From assembly GCF_004135205.1 (NCBI RefSeq), contig NZ_CP035490.1, positions 2,931,501 to 2,995,500 on the forward strand: DNA of 64,000 bases, read 5' to 3'. This DNA comes from Hahella sp. KA22. GTDB lineage: Bacteria > Pseudomonadota > Gammaproteobacteria > Pseudomonadales > Oleiphilaceae. The notes under the pieces are model-generated. The model saw only the letters and a list, made by a program, of their open reading frames with translations, was not told the DNA's origin and did not search any database. Shown here piece by piece: positions 9,403 to 19,146 of this stretch (position 1 is its first letter; each line of letters begins with the position of its first letter). Position numbers and translations under genes: made by a program.

Positions 9403-11682
9403 ATGCTAAGTAAAGACCTCGAATTAACTCTTAATGCAGCTTTCAAAAGCGCGCGCGAGAAACGTCATGAGTTCATGACGGTCGAGCACCTTTTGCTTGC
9501 CCTGCTCGACAATGATTCTGCGCTGAAAGTGTTAACAGCATGCGGTGCGGATCTGGGTCAGCTGCGTAACGAGCTTTCGGAGTTTGTTGATTCGACTACG
9601 CCGTTGATTCCGAACAATGATCCGGAGCGGGAAACTCAGCCAACTCTTGGGTTTCAACGGGTGCTTCAAAGAGCCGTATTTCATGTCCAGTCCTCAGGCA
9701 AGAAAGAAGTGACTGGCGCTAATGTTCTGGTTGCTATTTTTAGTGAGCAGGAAAGTCAGGCGGTGTACGTCCTGAAGAAACAGAACGTCGCTCGTATTGA
9801 CGTGGTTAACTATATCAGTCATGGCATTTCCAAAGTTTCCGGCGACCGTGAACAGGATGAGGAACACGAACACCAGGAGGAAGGCTTGGAAGAGGGCGGC
9901 GGTTCAAAACCTTTGGAATCGTACGCAACCAATCTGAATGAGCAGGCCAGACTGGGGCGGATTGATCCTTTAATCGGTCGTGACAAAGAGCTGGAAAGAG
10001 TCATGCAGATTCTTTCACGCCGTCGCAAAAACAACCCGCTGTTGGTGGGTGAGGCTGGCGTTGGTAAAACCGCCATTGCTGAAGGACTGGCGAAACAGAT
10101 CGTTGAAGGCAACGTGCCGGACATCATCAAAGACGCAGTGGTCTATTCTCTGGATCTGGGGGCGCTGCTGGCGGGCACTAAGTACCGTGGCGACTTCGAA
10201 AAACGCTTCAAAGCGTTATTGAAAGAATTGAAGCGTCAAACCAAGTCCATTTTATTTATTGATGAGATTCATACCATCATTGGCGCTGGCTCAGCTTCCG
10301 GTGGCGTTATGGATGCATCAAATCTATTGAAGCCGTTGTTGAGTTCGGGTGAGATTCGCTGTATTGGTTCAACCACCTTCACTGAATTCCGCGGCATATT
10401 TGAGAAAGACAGCGCCTTGGCGCGTCGTTTCCAGAAGATTGACGTGGTAGAGCCCTCTGTTAATGATACCTATCTGATTCTGAAGGGGCTCAAAAGACAG
10501 TTCGAGAAGCATCATGAGGTTGAATACACCGACGCGGCGCTTCGTTCCGCGGCGGACTTGGCGGATCGTTATATCAACGATCGTCATATGCCGGATAAGG
10601 CGATTGACGTCATTGATGAGGCCGGCGCCAGTCAGAGGCTGAAGCCCGAGGCTGATCGCGCCAAGATTATTGATATTCACATCGTTGAGAGTGTCGTGGC
10701 GTCTATCGCCAGGATTCCTCCAAAAACGGTTTCTTCTTCCGACAAAGACAAGTTGCGCAACCTGCAGCGTAACTTGAAGATGGTGGTGTTTGGTCAAGAC
10801 CCTGCAATTGAAGCCTTGGTGACTGCTATCAAGCTCTCCAGGGCGGGGTTGAAGTCAGACGGTAAGCCTGAGGGCTCATTCCTGTTTGCCGGCCCTACAG
10901 GGGTTGGTAAGACCGAGGTGACTCGTCAGTTGGCCAAAATTCTGGGTGTGGAGCTGGTGCGATTTGACATGTCTGAGTACATGGAAAGGCATACGGTTTC
11001 CCGCTTGATTGGCGCGCCTCCCGGCTATGTTGGTTTTGATCAGGGTGGTCTGTTGACCGAAGCGGTTAATAAGAATCCTCATTGCGTATTGCTGCTGGAC
11101 GAGATAGAAAAGGCGCATCCTGAAGTCTTTAACCTGCTTCTGCAGGTGATGGACCACGGTACCTTGACTGACAACAACGGCCGCAAGGCGGATTTCCGTC
11201 ATGTGATACTGGTAATGACTACCAACGCTGGCGCTGAGGAAATGAGTCGTCGCTCCATTGGCTTCCGCTCTCAGGATCACAGTACTGACGGCATGGAGAT
11301 CATTACCAAGACCTTCACGCCTGAGTTCAGAAACCGTCTGGATGGAATCATTCAGTTTGGCCCATTGGACGCCACGACGATCACTCATGTGGTGGACAAG
11401 TTCCTGACCGAGATGCAGGCGCAACTGGATGACAAGCGTATCCTTCTTGAGTTCGATACCGAAGCCAAAGCATGGCTGGCGGTGCATGGATATGACGAGA
11501 AGATGGGGGCGAGACCTATGGCTCGTCTTATTCAGGAGAGCATCAAGAAGCCTCTCGCTGAACAGATCCTGTTCGGAGATTTGGCGGAATGCGGCGGCAC
11601 TGTATTTATCAGTGTGAAGGACGACAAGTTGGACTTCAAATATGTACCGGAGCGTGAGCTATTGGATGAGTCTACGCCTTAA
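9403..11682 (+). CDS. clpA: ClpA ATPase, unfoldase of the ClpAP protease
   Basis: 759 aa (E. coli ClpA 758). An N-terminal double Clp_N repeat docks ClpS. D1 has Walker A GEAGVGKTA (about 212-220) and Walker B FIDEIH; D2 has Walker A GPTGVGKTE (about 497-505) and LLDEIEKAH. A charged low-complexity linker (EQDEEHEHQEEGLEEGGG) separates the N domain from D1. Co-transcription with clpS is likely. A terminator follows at 11703. Confidence 0.98.
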   Translation: MLSKDLELTLNAAFKSAREKRHEFMTVEHLLLALLDNDSALKVLTACGADLGQLRNELSEFVDSTTPLIPNNDPERETQPTLGFQRVLQRAVFHVQSSGKKEVTGANVLVAIFSEQESQAVYVLKKQNVARIDVVNYISHGISKVSGDREQDEEHEHQEEGLEEGGGSKPLESYATNLNEQARLGRIDPLIGRDKELERVMQILSRRRKNNPLLVGEAGVGKTAIAEGLAKQIVEGNVPDIIKDAVVYSLDLGALLAGTKYRGDFEKRFKALLKELKRQTKSILFIDEIHTIIGAGSASGGVMDASNLLKPLLSSGEIRCIGSTTFTEFRGIFEKDSALARRFQKIDVVEPSVNDTYLILKGLKRQFEKHHEVEYTDAALRSAADLADRYINDRHMPDKAIDVIDEAGASQRLKPEADRAKIIDIHIVESVVASIARIPPKTVSSSDKDKLRNLQRNLKMVVFGQDPAIEALVTAIKLSRAGLKSDGKPEGSFLFAGPTGVGKTEVTRQLAKILGVELVRFDMSEYMERHTVSRLIGAPPGYVGFDQGGLLTEAVNKNPHCVLLLDEIEKAHPEVFNLLLQVMDHGTLTDNNGRKADFRHVILVMTTNAGAEEMSRRSIGFRSQDHSTDGMEIITKTFTPEFRNRLDGIIQFGPLDATTITHVVDKFLTEMQAQLDDKRILLEFDTEAKAWLAVHGYDEKMGARPMARLIQESIKKPLAEQILFGDLAECGGTVFISVKDDKLDFKYVPERELLDESTP

Positions 11683-11702
11683 TCGAAAGGGTGTTGGAAA
11701 CT

Positions 11703-11729
11703 AAAAAAGGGGCGGTAAGCCCCTTTTTT
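11703..11729 (+). terminator. intrinsic terminator of clpSA, probably bidirectional
   Basis: AAAAAAGGGGC and GCCCCTTTTTT form an 11-bp stem with a 5-nt loop, 20 nt after the clpA stop. A and T runs flank both sides, so it could also stop infA transcripts coming from the other strand. Confidence 0.88.
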
Positions 11730-11837
11730 ATTTCGCCTGCTTAAATCGCCGGATAGTTGCCGGTGATTTACGAATCTTCCCAACTACAGAACGTGTTAAA
11801 CAGTTCAGGAGGCGATTTGGGAAATTAATGCGAGGTA

Positions 11838-12056
11838 TTAGCGGGCGCGGTATACGATGCGACCTTTGCTCAGGTCGTAGGGGGTCATTTCTACTTTGAC
11901 TTTGTCTCCAGTCAGAATACGGATGTAGTTTTTACGCATTTTTCCGGAGATATGGGCAATAACGATATGACCATTTTCGAGTTGAACCCTGAACATTGTA
12001 TTGGGAAGGGTGTCAACGATGGTCCCTTCCATTTCAATATTACCTTCTTTCGCCAT
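11838..12056 (-). CDS. infA: translation initiation factor IF-1
   Basis: 72 aa, exactly the family length. It is a single S1/OB domain: [30 protein letters not shown] and a C-terminal [11 protein letters not shown]. It sits downstream of bpt and aat and convergent with clpA, the standard Pseudomonas arrangement. Confidence 0.98.
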   Translation of the reverse strand: MAKEGNIEMEGTIVDTLPNTMFRVQLENGHIVIAHISGKMRKNYIRILTGDKVKVEMTPYDLSKGRIVYRAR

Positions 12057-12266
12057 TCAGCTTTGTCCTCATGAAATTCGTGTTAAGCGCAAAAAGTTAA
12101 AAAATAGTAAGCGCTTTTTTAAGAGACCGAATTTTGCCTTAATTATAACCAAAGTGCAAAAGCCAATTCTTTATTATCTGGATAATCAGCCCGTATTTCG
12201 CAAAATTTTCGGGTTGACGCGGGGATAAGGGTGTTATGTAGTCAAGAGGTGTATGAAAGTTGCGCG

Positions 12267-12971
12267 TTAAATAGTAATCCAGGAATCTCTGACTAACACT
12301 TGAATGGGGCGGTAATTTGTTTTGTAGGACATTTTCCGACAGCCTCGTATCCAGTATCCCAGATATAAATAGGGGAGGCGTTGTTCGCGAGCGAACTGGA
12401 GTTGCCACAAGATGGCGTAGACGCCAAGGGCGCGTTTATCTTCGTTCGGGTCAAAGAACGTATAGATTGCGGAGAGACCGTCGGTAGTTCTGTCTGTCAC
12501 AGCGATGGCGAGTAGTTTGTTATCCAGACGGAACTCGATAAACAGGGTTTCTGACCGCGCCTCCAGCAAGAACGACTCATACTGATCCAGCGTAGGGGGA
12601 TACATATCCCCGTCCTGGTGTCGGGCGCTGATGTAGCGTTGGTAGAGTGCAAAGTGCTCTTGTTCGAACTGGGCGGAACGCAGACGTACCGTCAGGTCTG
12701 AGTTGCGCTTCCAGGTGCGTTCCTGGCTGCGTGTACGGTTGAATTCCTCCGTGGGGATGCGTACGGCGATGCAGGCGTTGCAACCATTGCAGCGAGGCTT
12801 GTAGTAGTGGTTGCCGCTGCGACGGAAACCCAGTTGCGACAACCGAGTGTACAGGTCCAGGTTGATGTCCGCTTTAGGGTCCACGAACATGGTGGTGGCC
12901 AGGCGATCGTCAAGGTAACTGCACGGGTGTTCCGGCGTGGCGTAAAAAACCAGAGTCCTTAAGTTCGACAT
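12267..12971 (-). CDS. bpt: aspartate/glutamate leucyltransferase Bpt
   Basis: 234 aa. It transfers Leu from tRNA to N-terminal Asp/Glu, turning these into destabilising residues for ClpS. The family signature is the N-terminal cysteine cluster CNGCNACIAVRIP and the C-terminal YLYLGYWI…KMSYKTNYRP. It follows aat with a 2-nt gap, so the pair is an operon. The 210-bp gap down to infA holds nothing I can assign. Confidence 0.96.
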   Translation of the reverse strand: MSNLRTLVFYATPEHPCSYLDDRLATTMFVDPKADINLDLYTRLSQLGFRRSGNHYYKPRCNGCNACIAVRIPTEEFNRTRSQERTWKRNSDLTVRLRSAQFEQEHFALYQRYISARHQDGDMYPPTLDQYESFLLEARSETLFIEFRLDNKLLAIAVTDRTTDGLSAIYTFFDPNEDKRALGVYAILWQLQFAREQRLPYLYLGYWIRGCRKMSYKTNYRPIQVLVRDSWITI

Positions 12972-12973
12972 CG

Positions 12974-13678
12974 TCAGCAGCCTGTGGGGTCTATCGTCAT
13001 CTTCCAGGGGTGAGAGAAATCAGCTCGCACCTCTATTTCTAGTATAGATAAAAACTCTTTTCTTGAAATCTGGCAAGCCCCCAAAGAGAGAAGGTGTGGA
13101 TTGGGTACCTGGCAGTCAATCAATCGATAGCCCCAGGCGTGTAATTGGCGAACCAGAGTGATGAATGCAGCTTTGGAGGCGTTGGTTTCTCTGGAGAACA
13201 TGGACTCGCCAAAAAAGCAGCGTCCGATGGCGAGGCCATACAATCCGCCAACCAGTTCAGACTCCCGCCATACTTCAATACTGTGAGCGACGCCAATCTG
13301 ATGGAGATAGCTATACGCCTGAAGCATGTCCGGGGTAATCCAGGTTTCGTTTGAGTAGGACCGCGGCGCGGCGCAGGATCGCACTACCTGGCTGAAATTC
13401 TGGTCGAAGCTGTAAGTAAGTCCGCTGTTGCGCAGAAAGCGGCGCATGCTGCGGGATATGTGCAGGTCTTCGTATCGAATGATGCAGCGTGGATCGGGAG
13501 ACCACCAAAGTATCGGCTGGTCGTCGCTGAACCAGGGAAAAATGCCGTTTTCATACGCCAGACGTAAGCGCGCGGGATGGAGGTCGCCGCCGACGCAGAG
13601 CAGGCCATTTGGGTCCTTCAAGGCGCTGTCAGGATGAGGAAACCATAGGTTTTCATCTAACCAGGGTAGGGCGGGCAT
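12974..13678 (-). CDS. aat: leucyl/phenylalanyl-tRNA-protein transferase
   Basis: About 234 aa, the family length. It adds Leu/Phe to N-terminal Lys/Arg. Visible motifs: WLDENLWFPHPDSAL at the N-terminus, LRLAYENGIFPWFSDDQPILWWSPDPR, and GGLYGLAIGRCFFGESMFS. The ATG at 13678 matches the usual N-terminus, although its ribosome site is weak; the upstream reading to 13735 would cross the trxB terminator. It forms an operon with bpt. Confidence 0.96.
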   Translation of the reverse strand: MPALPWLDENLWFPHPDSALKDPNGLLCVGGDLHPARLRLAYENGIFPWFSDDQPILWWSPDPRCIIRYEDLHISRSMRRFLRNSGLTYSFDQNFSQVVRSCAAPRSYSNETWITPDMLQAYSYLHQIGVAHSIEVWRESELVGGLYGLAIGRCFFGESMFSRETNASKAAFITLVRQLHAWGYRLIDCQVPNPHLLSLGACQISRKEFLSILEIEVRADFSHPWKMTIDPTGC

Positions 13679-13736
13679 AGAGATGAGTCTTGCTGGGCTT
13701 GTTTTAATACACAATATCGCAGGAAGCGAAAACAAA

Positions 13737-13762
13737 AACGCCCATTAGGATTAATGGGCGTT
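13737..13762 (-). terminator. intrinsic terminator of trxB
   Basis: An 11-bp perfect stem (AACGCCCATTA with TAATGGGCGTT) and a 4-nt loop lie 21 nt past the trxB stop on the minus strand. A T-rich tract (TTTTTGTTTT) follows. Confidence 0.88.
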
Positions 13763-13782
13763 CAGGCGCATTCCTGGTGGGA

Positions 13783-14742
<960 letters not shown>

Positions 14743-14916
14743 TTAATGCTGAAATAAAACAATGCCTGGTACGGACCCCTTGCCGCTGTATCCAATGATC
14801 CCTGTGGCTGGAAGGCATCAAAAATAATGCGCCTAAAGTACCATATTTGTTTAACTGGATTGATTATATTTGGTTATGGGGCATATAGAGCCACGTAATT
14901 ATGGGTGAAGCGGTTT

Positions 14917-15825
14917 TTAGACCACTGTCACTTCTCTCAGAATTTGCGTCGACAATGGATAGTGCTCGGCACGGCTTGAGCCACCGAGCCGGTGCTCGAC
15001 GACGGCTGGCAGGACGGTCTGAACATCGTCAGGAAGCACGTGCTGGCGCCCCTCCAGCAATGCCCAGCCTTTGGCGGCGCGCAGGAGGGCGATGGCTCCA
15101 CGGGGTGATATGCCGTCTTTAAAGCCGCTGTGGCTGCGTGTATAGGCGATGATGCGCTGAATATAGTCTATGAGTGGATCAGTGGCTCGCACTTCTAATA
15201 CTTTTGCCTGCAGATCCGCTAACACGTCCGGCGGCATGACTGGCTGTAGCTTGCTTAGCAGTGAGCGGCGGTCACTGCCTTTCAGTAGCTCACGTTCTGC
15301 TTCCGGAGGTGGGTAGCCGAGATGAATGCGCATGAAGAAACGGTCCATTTGCGACTCCGGCAGCAAAAAGGTGCCTGACTGGTCGGATGGATTCTGGGTC
15401 GCAATAACGAAGAACGGCTTAGGAAGCGTATAGGTGGTTCCTTCAACGCTGATCTGGCGTTCTTCCATAGCTTCCAGCAAGGCGCTCTGTGCTTTTGGCG
15501 TGGCGCGGTTGATTTCGTCGGCCAGTACTAGTTGCGCGAACAATGGGCCTTTGTGAAAAGTGAATTCACTTTTGTTTTTGTCGAACAGGTTGATCCCAAT
15601 CAGGTCCGAAGGCAGCAGGTCGCTGGTGAACTGTACCCGGTTGTAACTCAGACCCAGCGTTTGCGCCATGGCGTGGGAAAGCGTGGTTTTGCCCATGCCG
15701 GGCAGGTCTTCTATCAGCAGGTGCCCCTGGCAAAGGAGGGAGGTGAGTGCGAGTCGGATCTGGTGTTCTTTACCTAAAACGACTTTGCCAATCTGTGCGA
15801 CGGCCTGTCTGACGGTTTCTGTCAT
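14917..15825 (-). CDS. MoxR-family AAA+ ATPase
   Basis: 302 aa. Walker A GMGKTTLSHA (about 44-53), Walker B LVLADEINRA (about 106-115), and the MoxR-specific ESQMDRFFMRIHLGYP sensor region. MoxR ATPases are chaperones usually encoded beside a DUF58 protein and VWA-domain proteins. Here no such partner follows: the next gene on the strand is trxB, 183 nt away. Whether it lost its partners or acts in trans cannot be seen. Confidence 0.93.
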   Translation of the reverse strand: MTETVRQAVAQIGKVVLGKEHQIRLALTSLLCQGHLLIEDLPGMGKTTLSHAMAQTLGLSYNRVQFTSDLLPSDLIGINLFDKNKSEFTFHKGPLFAQLVLADEINRATPKAQSALLEAMEERQISVEGTTYTLPKPFFVIATQNPSDQSGTFLLPESQMDRFFMRIHLGYPPPEAERELLKGSDRRSLLSKLQPVMPPDVLADLQAKVLEVRATDPLIDYIQRIIAYTRSHSGFKDGISPRGAIALLRAAKGWALLEGRQHVLPDDVQTVLPAVVEHRLGGSSRAEHYPLSTQILREVTVV

Positions 15826-15957
15826 GGTGCGTCCAATCAGTGATTAACGATCATCAGTCGGCTGCGCGCCGTGCTGACTGTTTGAGAATTATAGTCGCGC
15901 CAGGATAATTTGGGCGCTAAATAGAGAAGCGGACGTATAGTCCGCTTCTGGCTCTAA

Positions 15958-16860
15958 CTAGTCGATGTAGCGACGTGTCAGGTCTTGATAGGCGTCTACT
16001 CTGCGGTCGCGCAGATAAGGCCAGATGCGGCGGACATCATCTGTGCGCTGCAGATCAAGCTCAGCAGCAATAATCTGCACGCTGGAATCATCGGCCTGAC
16101 GCAGGATTTCGCCCTGTTGGCCAGCGATAAAGCTATTGCCCCAAAACAGGCTGCCGGGAGACTGTTGTGAAGGATCAGCCTCCTGGCCAACTCGGTTGGC
16201 GACGATTACCGGCAATCCGTTGGCCACTGCGTGAGCGCGCTGAATGGTGATCCAGGCGTCCAGTTGACGTTTGTGTTCGGCTTGATCGTCACGCACGTCC
16301 CAGCCAATAGCGGTTGGGTAGATCAGCATATCCGCGCCAGCCAGGGCCATTAAGCGTGCTGCTTCTGGATACCACTGATCCCAGCACACCAGTACGCCCA
16401 GTTTGCCGACAGAGGTCTGGATTGGTTTGAAGCCCGCCTCAGCGCCGGCATCACCAGGCGTGAAGTAAAACTTCTCATAAAAGCCGGGGTCGTCAGGAAT
16501 GTGCATTTTGCGGTATTTGCCGACCAGCGAGCCGTCTTTCTCCAGCACGACAGCCGTGTTGTGATATAGGCCAGGCGCACGTTTCTCAAACAGGGAACCG
16601 ACAATCACCACGTTGTGTTTACGTGCGCATTCGGACAGAAACTCTGTGGTCGGTCCGGGAATCGGCTCCGCCAAGTTGAATACGTCCACATCTTCTGTCT
16701 GACAGAAGTACAGGGTGGCGTGCAGTTCCTGCAACACAATCAACTCAGCGCCTTGCGCTGCAGCTTGAGCAATCAGCTCCGCCGTCAGCGCCAGACTTTT
16801 TTCTTTCTCAGGGAAGCTTTGCTGCTGAAGGGCCGCCACCTGCAAGGTGGTTTTTTTCAT
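15958..16860 (-). CDS. aguB: N-carbamoylputrescine amidase
   Basis: 300 aa nitrilase-superfamily enzyme that converts N-carbamoylputrescine to putrescine. The catalytic triad is visible as Glu in LIVLQELH (about E45), Lys in KYRKMHIPDDPGFYEK, and Cys in LVCWDQWYPE (about C159). The WDQWYPE and YPTAIGWD segments are typical of AguB. Its start overlaps the aguA stop by one base (TGATG), so the two are translationally coupled. Confidence 0.95.
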   Translation of the reverse strand: MKKTTLQVAALQQQSFPEKEKSLALTAELIAQAAAQGAELIVLQELHATLYFCQTEDVDVFNLAEPIPGPTTEFLSECARKHNVVIVGSLFEKRAPGLYHNTAVVLEKDGSLVGKYRKMHIPDDPGFYEKFYFTPGDAGAEAGFKPIQTSVGKLGVLVCWDQWYPEAARLMALAGADMLIYPTAIGWDVRDDQAEHKRQLDAWITIQRAHAVANGLPVIVANRVGQEADPSQQSPGSLFWGNSFIAGQQGEILRQADDSSVQIIAAELDLQRTDDVRRIWPYLRDRRVDAYQDLTRRYID

Positions 16861-17894
16861 CAGATCACTCCATCCGGTAATTGCATGGTGACGCAGTGGA
16901 GACTTCCATGCTGTTCAATCAGACTGCGACAGTCAATGGCTTCAATAGTGCGGTCAGGGAAGCATGATTGAATGGCGCTCAACGCCGCCTCGTCCTCAGG
17001 GAGATCGTAGACTGGGACCAGGACCGCCTCATTAATAATCAGGAAGTTGGCGTATGTCGCTGGTAGACGATGTCCGTCTTCGTCATAGCAGGCGCGCGCC
17101 ATGGGAAGTGGAACCAGCTTATAAGGCGCCCCGTCCGCATCGACGAATGACTGCAGTTGCTTTTCCATCGCTGATAATTCCGCATAGTGCTCATCTTCTG
17201 TATCCAGGCACTGTACGTAGCAGATGGTGCGTTCGTCGCAGAAGCGGGCGAGCGTATCAATGTGGCTGTCGGTGTCGTCCCCGGCCAAGTAGCCGTGATC
17301 CAGCCACAAAGTACGTTGGATGCCCAGATGCTCCGCCATGACGGCTTCCACTTTTTCTTTGGAGGCGTCAGGGTTGCGCGTCGGGGTCAACAGGCACGCA
17401 GAGGTGGTTAGCAATGTGCCGCGACCATCTGTTTCGATGGAACCGCCTTCCAAAATGTAAGGAATATGGCGTAAGGCGGCGCCGTCAAACGCGCCCAGCT
17501 CATAAAGCGTAGCGGTTATCTGGTCGTCTTTTTCGGAGTCAAACTTGCCGCCCCAGGCGTTAAAGTGGAAATCCAGCAGCACCGGCTCGTCATTGTCATA
17601 AATAGTGATAGGCCCGTGGTCCCGGCTCCAGGTGTCGTTCGACGGGGCGCAGAACAGCGCCACTTTTTCAGGAGGCACGCCGTTTTCGTGCAATGCGTCG
17701 GCGATCGCCTCCAGGCGTGGAAATGACTGACAATTAATGACCAGATTCTGGTATTTGCATACCGCAATAGCGATATCCAAAAAAGTTCTGTCAACCTCTT
17801 CCAGGCGGTCAGCCCAGTCGGTTTGCTCATGAGGCCAAGTCAGCAGAACGGCGCACTGCGGCGCCCATTCAGGAGGCAGGACAATAGTGCTCAC
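16860..17894 (-). CDS. aguA: agmatine deiminase
   Basis: 344 aa. It converts agmatine to N-carbamoylputrescine, the substrate of the next gene. PAD-family features: N-terminal PPEWAPQCAVLLTWPH, SNDTWSRDHGPI, EGGSIETDGRGTLLTT, LDHGYLAGDDTDSHIDTLARF, and the catalytic Cys in GSLHCVTMQ near the C-terminus. No agu regulator is visible nearby. Confidence 0.95.
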   Translation of the reverse strand: MSTIVLPPEWAPQCAVLLTWPHEQTDWADRLEEVDRTFLDIAIAVCKYQNLVINCQSFPRLEAIADALHENGVPPEKVALFCAPSNDTWSRDHGPITIYDNDEPVLLDFHFNAWGGKFDSEKDDQITATLYELGAFDGAALRHIPYILEGGSIETDGRGTLLTTSACLLTPTRNPDASKEKVEAVMAEHLGIQRTLWLDHGYLAGDDTDSHIDTLARFCDERTICYVQCLDTEDEHYAELSAMEKQLQSFVDADGAPYKLVPLPMARACYDEDGHRLPATYANFLIINEAVLVPVYDLPEDEAALSAIQSCFPDRTIEAIDCRSLIEQHGSLHCVTMQLPDGVI

Positions 17895-17932
17895 TGGTTA
17901 ATCCATCGTAAACAGTTTAAGGGGCGAGTAGT

Positions 17933-18226
17933 TTACGGTTTGACAGGCTTAAGTACAGTATGAATTACACGATCGCCCTCAAAATATACGGAATAGTTTC
18001 CGTACTCCCATATGGTGATAGGCGGGTCGCCTACCGGGCCTTTAACATGAGAAGGGCTGCCGTAGCGTTTTTCCACCGCGCTCATGGTTTGGCCTGTGCG
18101 TGGCGTTTCCATGCTGGCGTTTGATGAGCCTTGTTGCATGATGGGAGTGACTAGCTCATCGGCGTTGGCCAATGGCGCCAGACTGATTAAAGCGACAGCG
18201 AATAACTTATTCCAAGAATTTAGCAT
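17933..18226 (-). CDS. small secreted/periplasmic protein, conserved type, unknown function
   Basis: 97 aa. A signal peptide is clear (basic start, LFAVALISLAPLANA, cleavage near residue 22). The mature part has a pattern I recognise from small Pseudomonas-type periplasmic proteins (SAVEKRYGSPSHVKGPVGDPPITIWEYGNYSVYFEGDRVIH), reminiscent of SmpA/OmlA-like folds in which a short helix precedes a GxP and a WxY strand. No function can be given. It may be co-transcribed with aguAB, lying 39 nt upstream. Confidence 0.7.
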   Translation of the reverse strand: MLNSWNKLFAVALISLAPLANADELVTPIMQQGSSNASMETPRTGQTMSAVEKRYGSPSHVKGPVGDPPITIWEYGNYSVYFEGDRVIHTVLKPVKP

Positions 18227-18358
18227 CGACTTATTCCTAAATTCGTTTCTTTAACATACTAGTCTAGCTGTATTTAGCTGGTTAGACACTTAAAATTTCA
18301 TACGCAAGTCTTTGTCATTAATTGAGTAATGCTCTTGGATTTGCGTCATGGCGACATC

Positions 18359-18970
18359 TTATTCCAGTTGGCGCCTGCGTTGCTGTTGCTGGGTTCTCAG
18401 AATGTGTCTTGCAACGATTTGTCGCTGTGATTCGCTGAAATTAATGAAATTGACTCGCGTGATAAATCCGTCGCCGTTTTCTTGTTCATGGCTTAGAACG
18501 TGCTCTGGATGCTCTTTGACGGACTCGGAGCTGACGACTTCCGCTTCGGTCAGAATGGATATATAGCTGGGCGCCAGCGTCGCCTTAAGAATCAGCTGCT
18601 GTCCCGCACGCTCCTGGCGGGGGCTGACAAAGGCCATGCCGCCTTCGCTCAGGTCGATGAACTGCAGTCTATCCTCATTGATGTCCGTCTCCACCAGGGC
18701 GAGTGTGCGGGCGATCAAATCGACTTTTTTATTGAGTGCTTTCAGCAGTGCAGCAAGGGAACGGTCCTTTTCCGCGACATGTCCCATCAGCTTGGAGGTC
18801 TCCAGATCCAGGCTTTGCAGCTCGCTCAGCATCTCGAAATAGACAGGGTGTCGATAGAATTCCGCCATTGCGTGATTGCTTGCAGTACGTTCCTGATACT
18901 CAACCAAAGCCTGGTCATGAATTCGATAATAATCCCTCCGGTTATCTGATGTTGCGTCTGAATCGGACAT
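18359..18970 (-). CDS. PilZ-type (cyclic-di-GMP receptor-like) protein
   Basis: 203 aa, cytoplasmic. An RxxxR-like motif lies at R12-R16 (NRRDYYRIHD) and a DxSxxG-like motif at about 106-111 (FIDLSEGGMAF). The two are ~90 residues apart, separated by a predicted helical segment (LETSKLMGHVAEKDRSLAALLKALNKKVDL). That matches PilZ proteins with an inserted N-terminal PilZN-like region rather than the compact form. It is divergent from lolC with a 176-bp gap. Whether it binds c-di-GMP is inferred from the motifs only. Confidence 0.7.
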   Translation of the reverse strand: MSDSDATSDNRRDYYRIHDQALVEYQERTASNHAMAEFYRHPVYFEMLSELQSLDLETSKLMGHVAEKDRSLAALLKALNKKVDLIARTLALVETDINEDRLQFIDLSEGGMAFVSPRQERAGQQLILKATLAPSYISILTEAEVVSSESVKEHPEHVLSHEQENGDGFITRVNFINFSESQRQIVARHILRTQQQQRRRQLE

Positions 18971-19146
18971 ATTAATAAACCGTAGTAGTGAAACACTTAT
19001 TAATAGATTATAGTTTTACGCCGCTTAATTTGGGCTAATTAACTTATCAACTTAAGCGGCCAGTCGGACGCTCCCATCCGATCACACTTTCAGGCGGCGA
19101 TTTAAGCCCGCCAACAAGCCAACCATTAATACCAGGTGCTCTGTGG

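Noticed and set aside
10876-11487. 203-codon minus-strand frame inside clpA
   Set aside because: A shadow of clpA, with no recognisable domain and an improbable His/Gln-rich content.
12139-12408. 89-codon minus-strand frame overlapping the end of bpt
   Set aside because: Overlaps a well-supported gene in another frame and has no ribosome site or family match.
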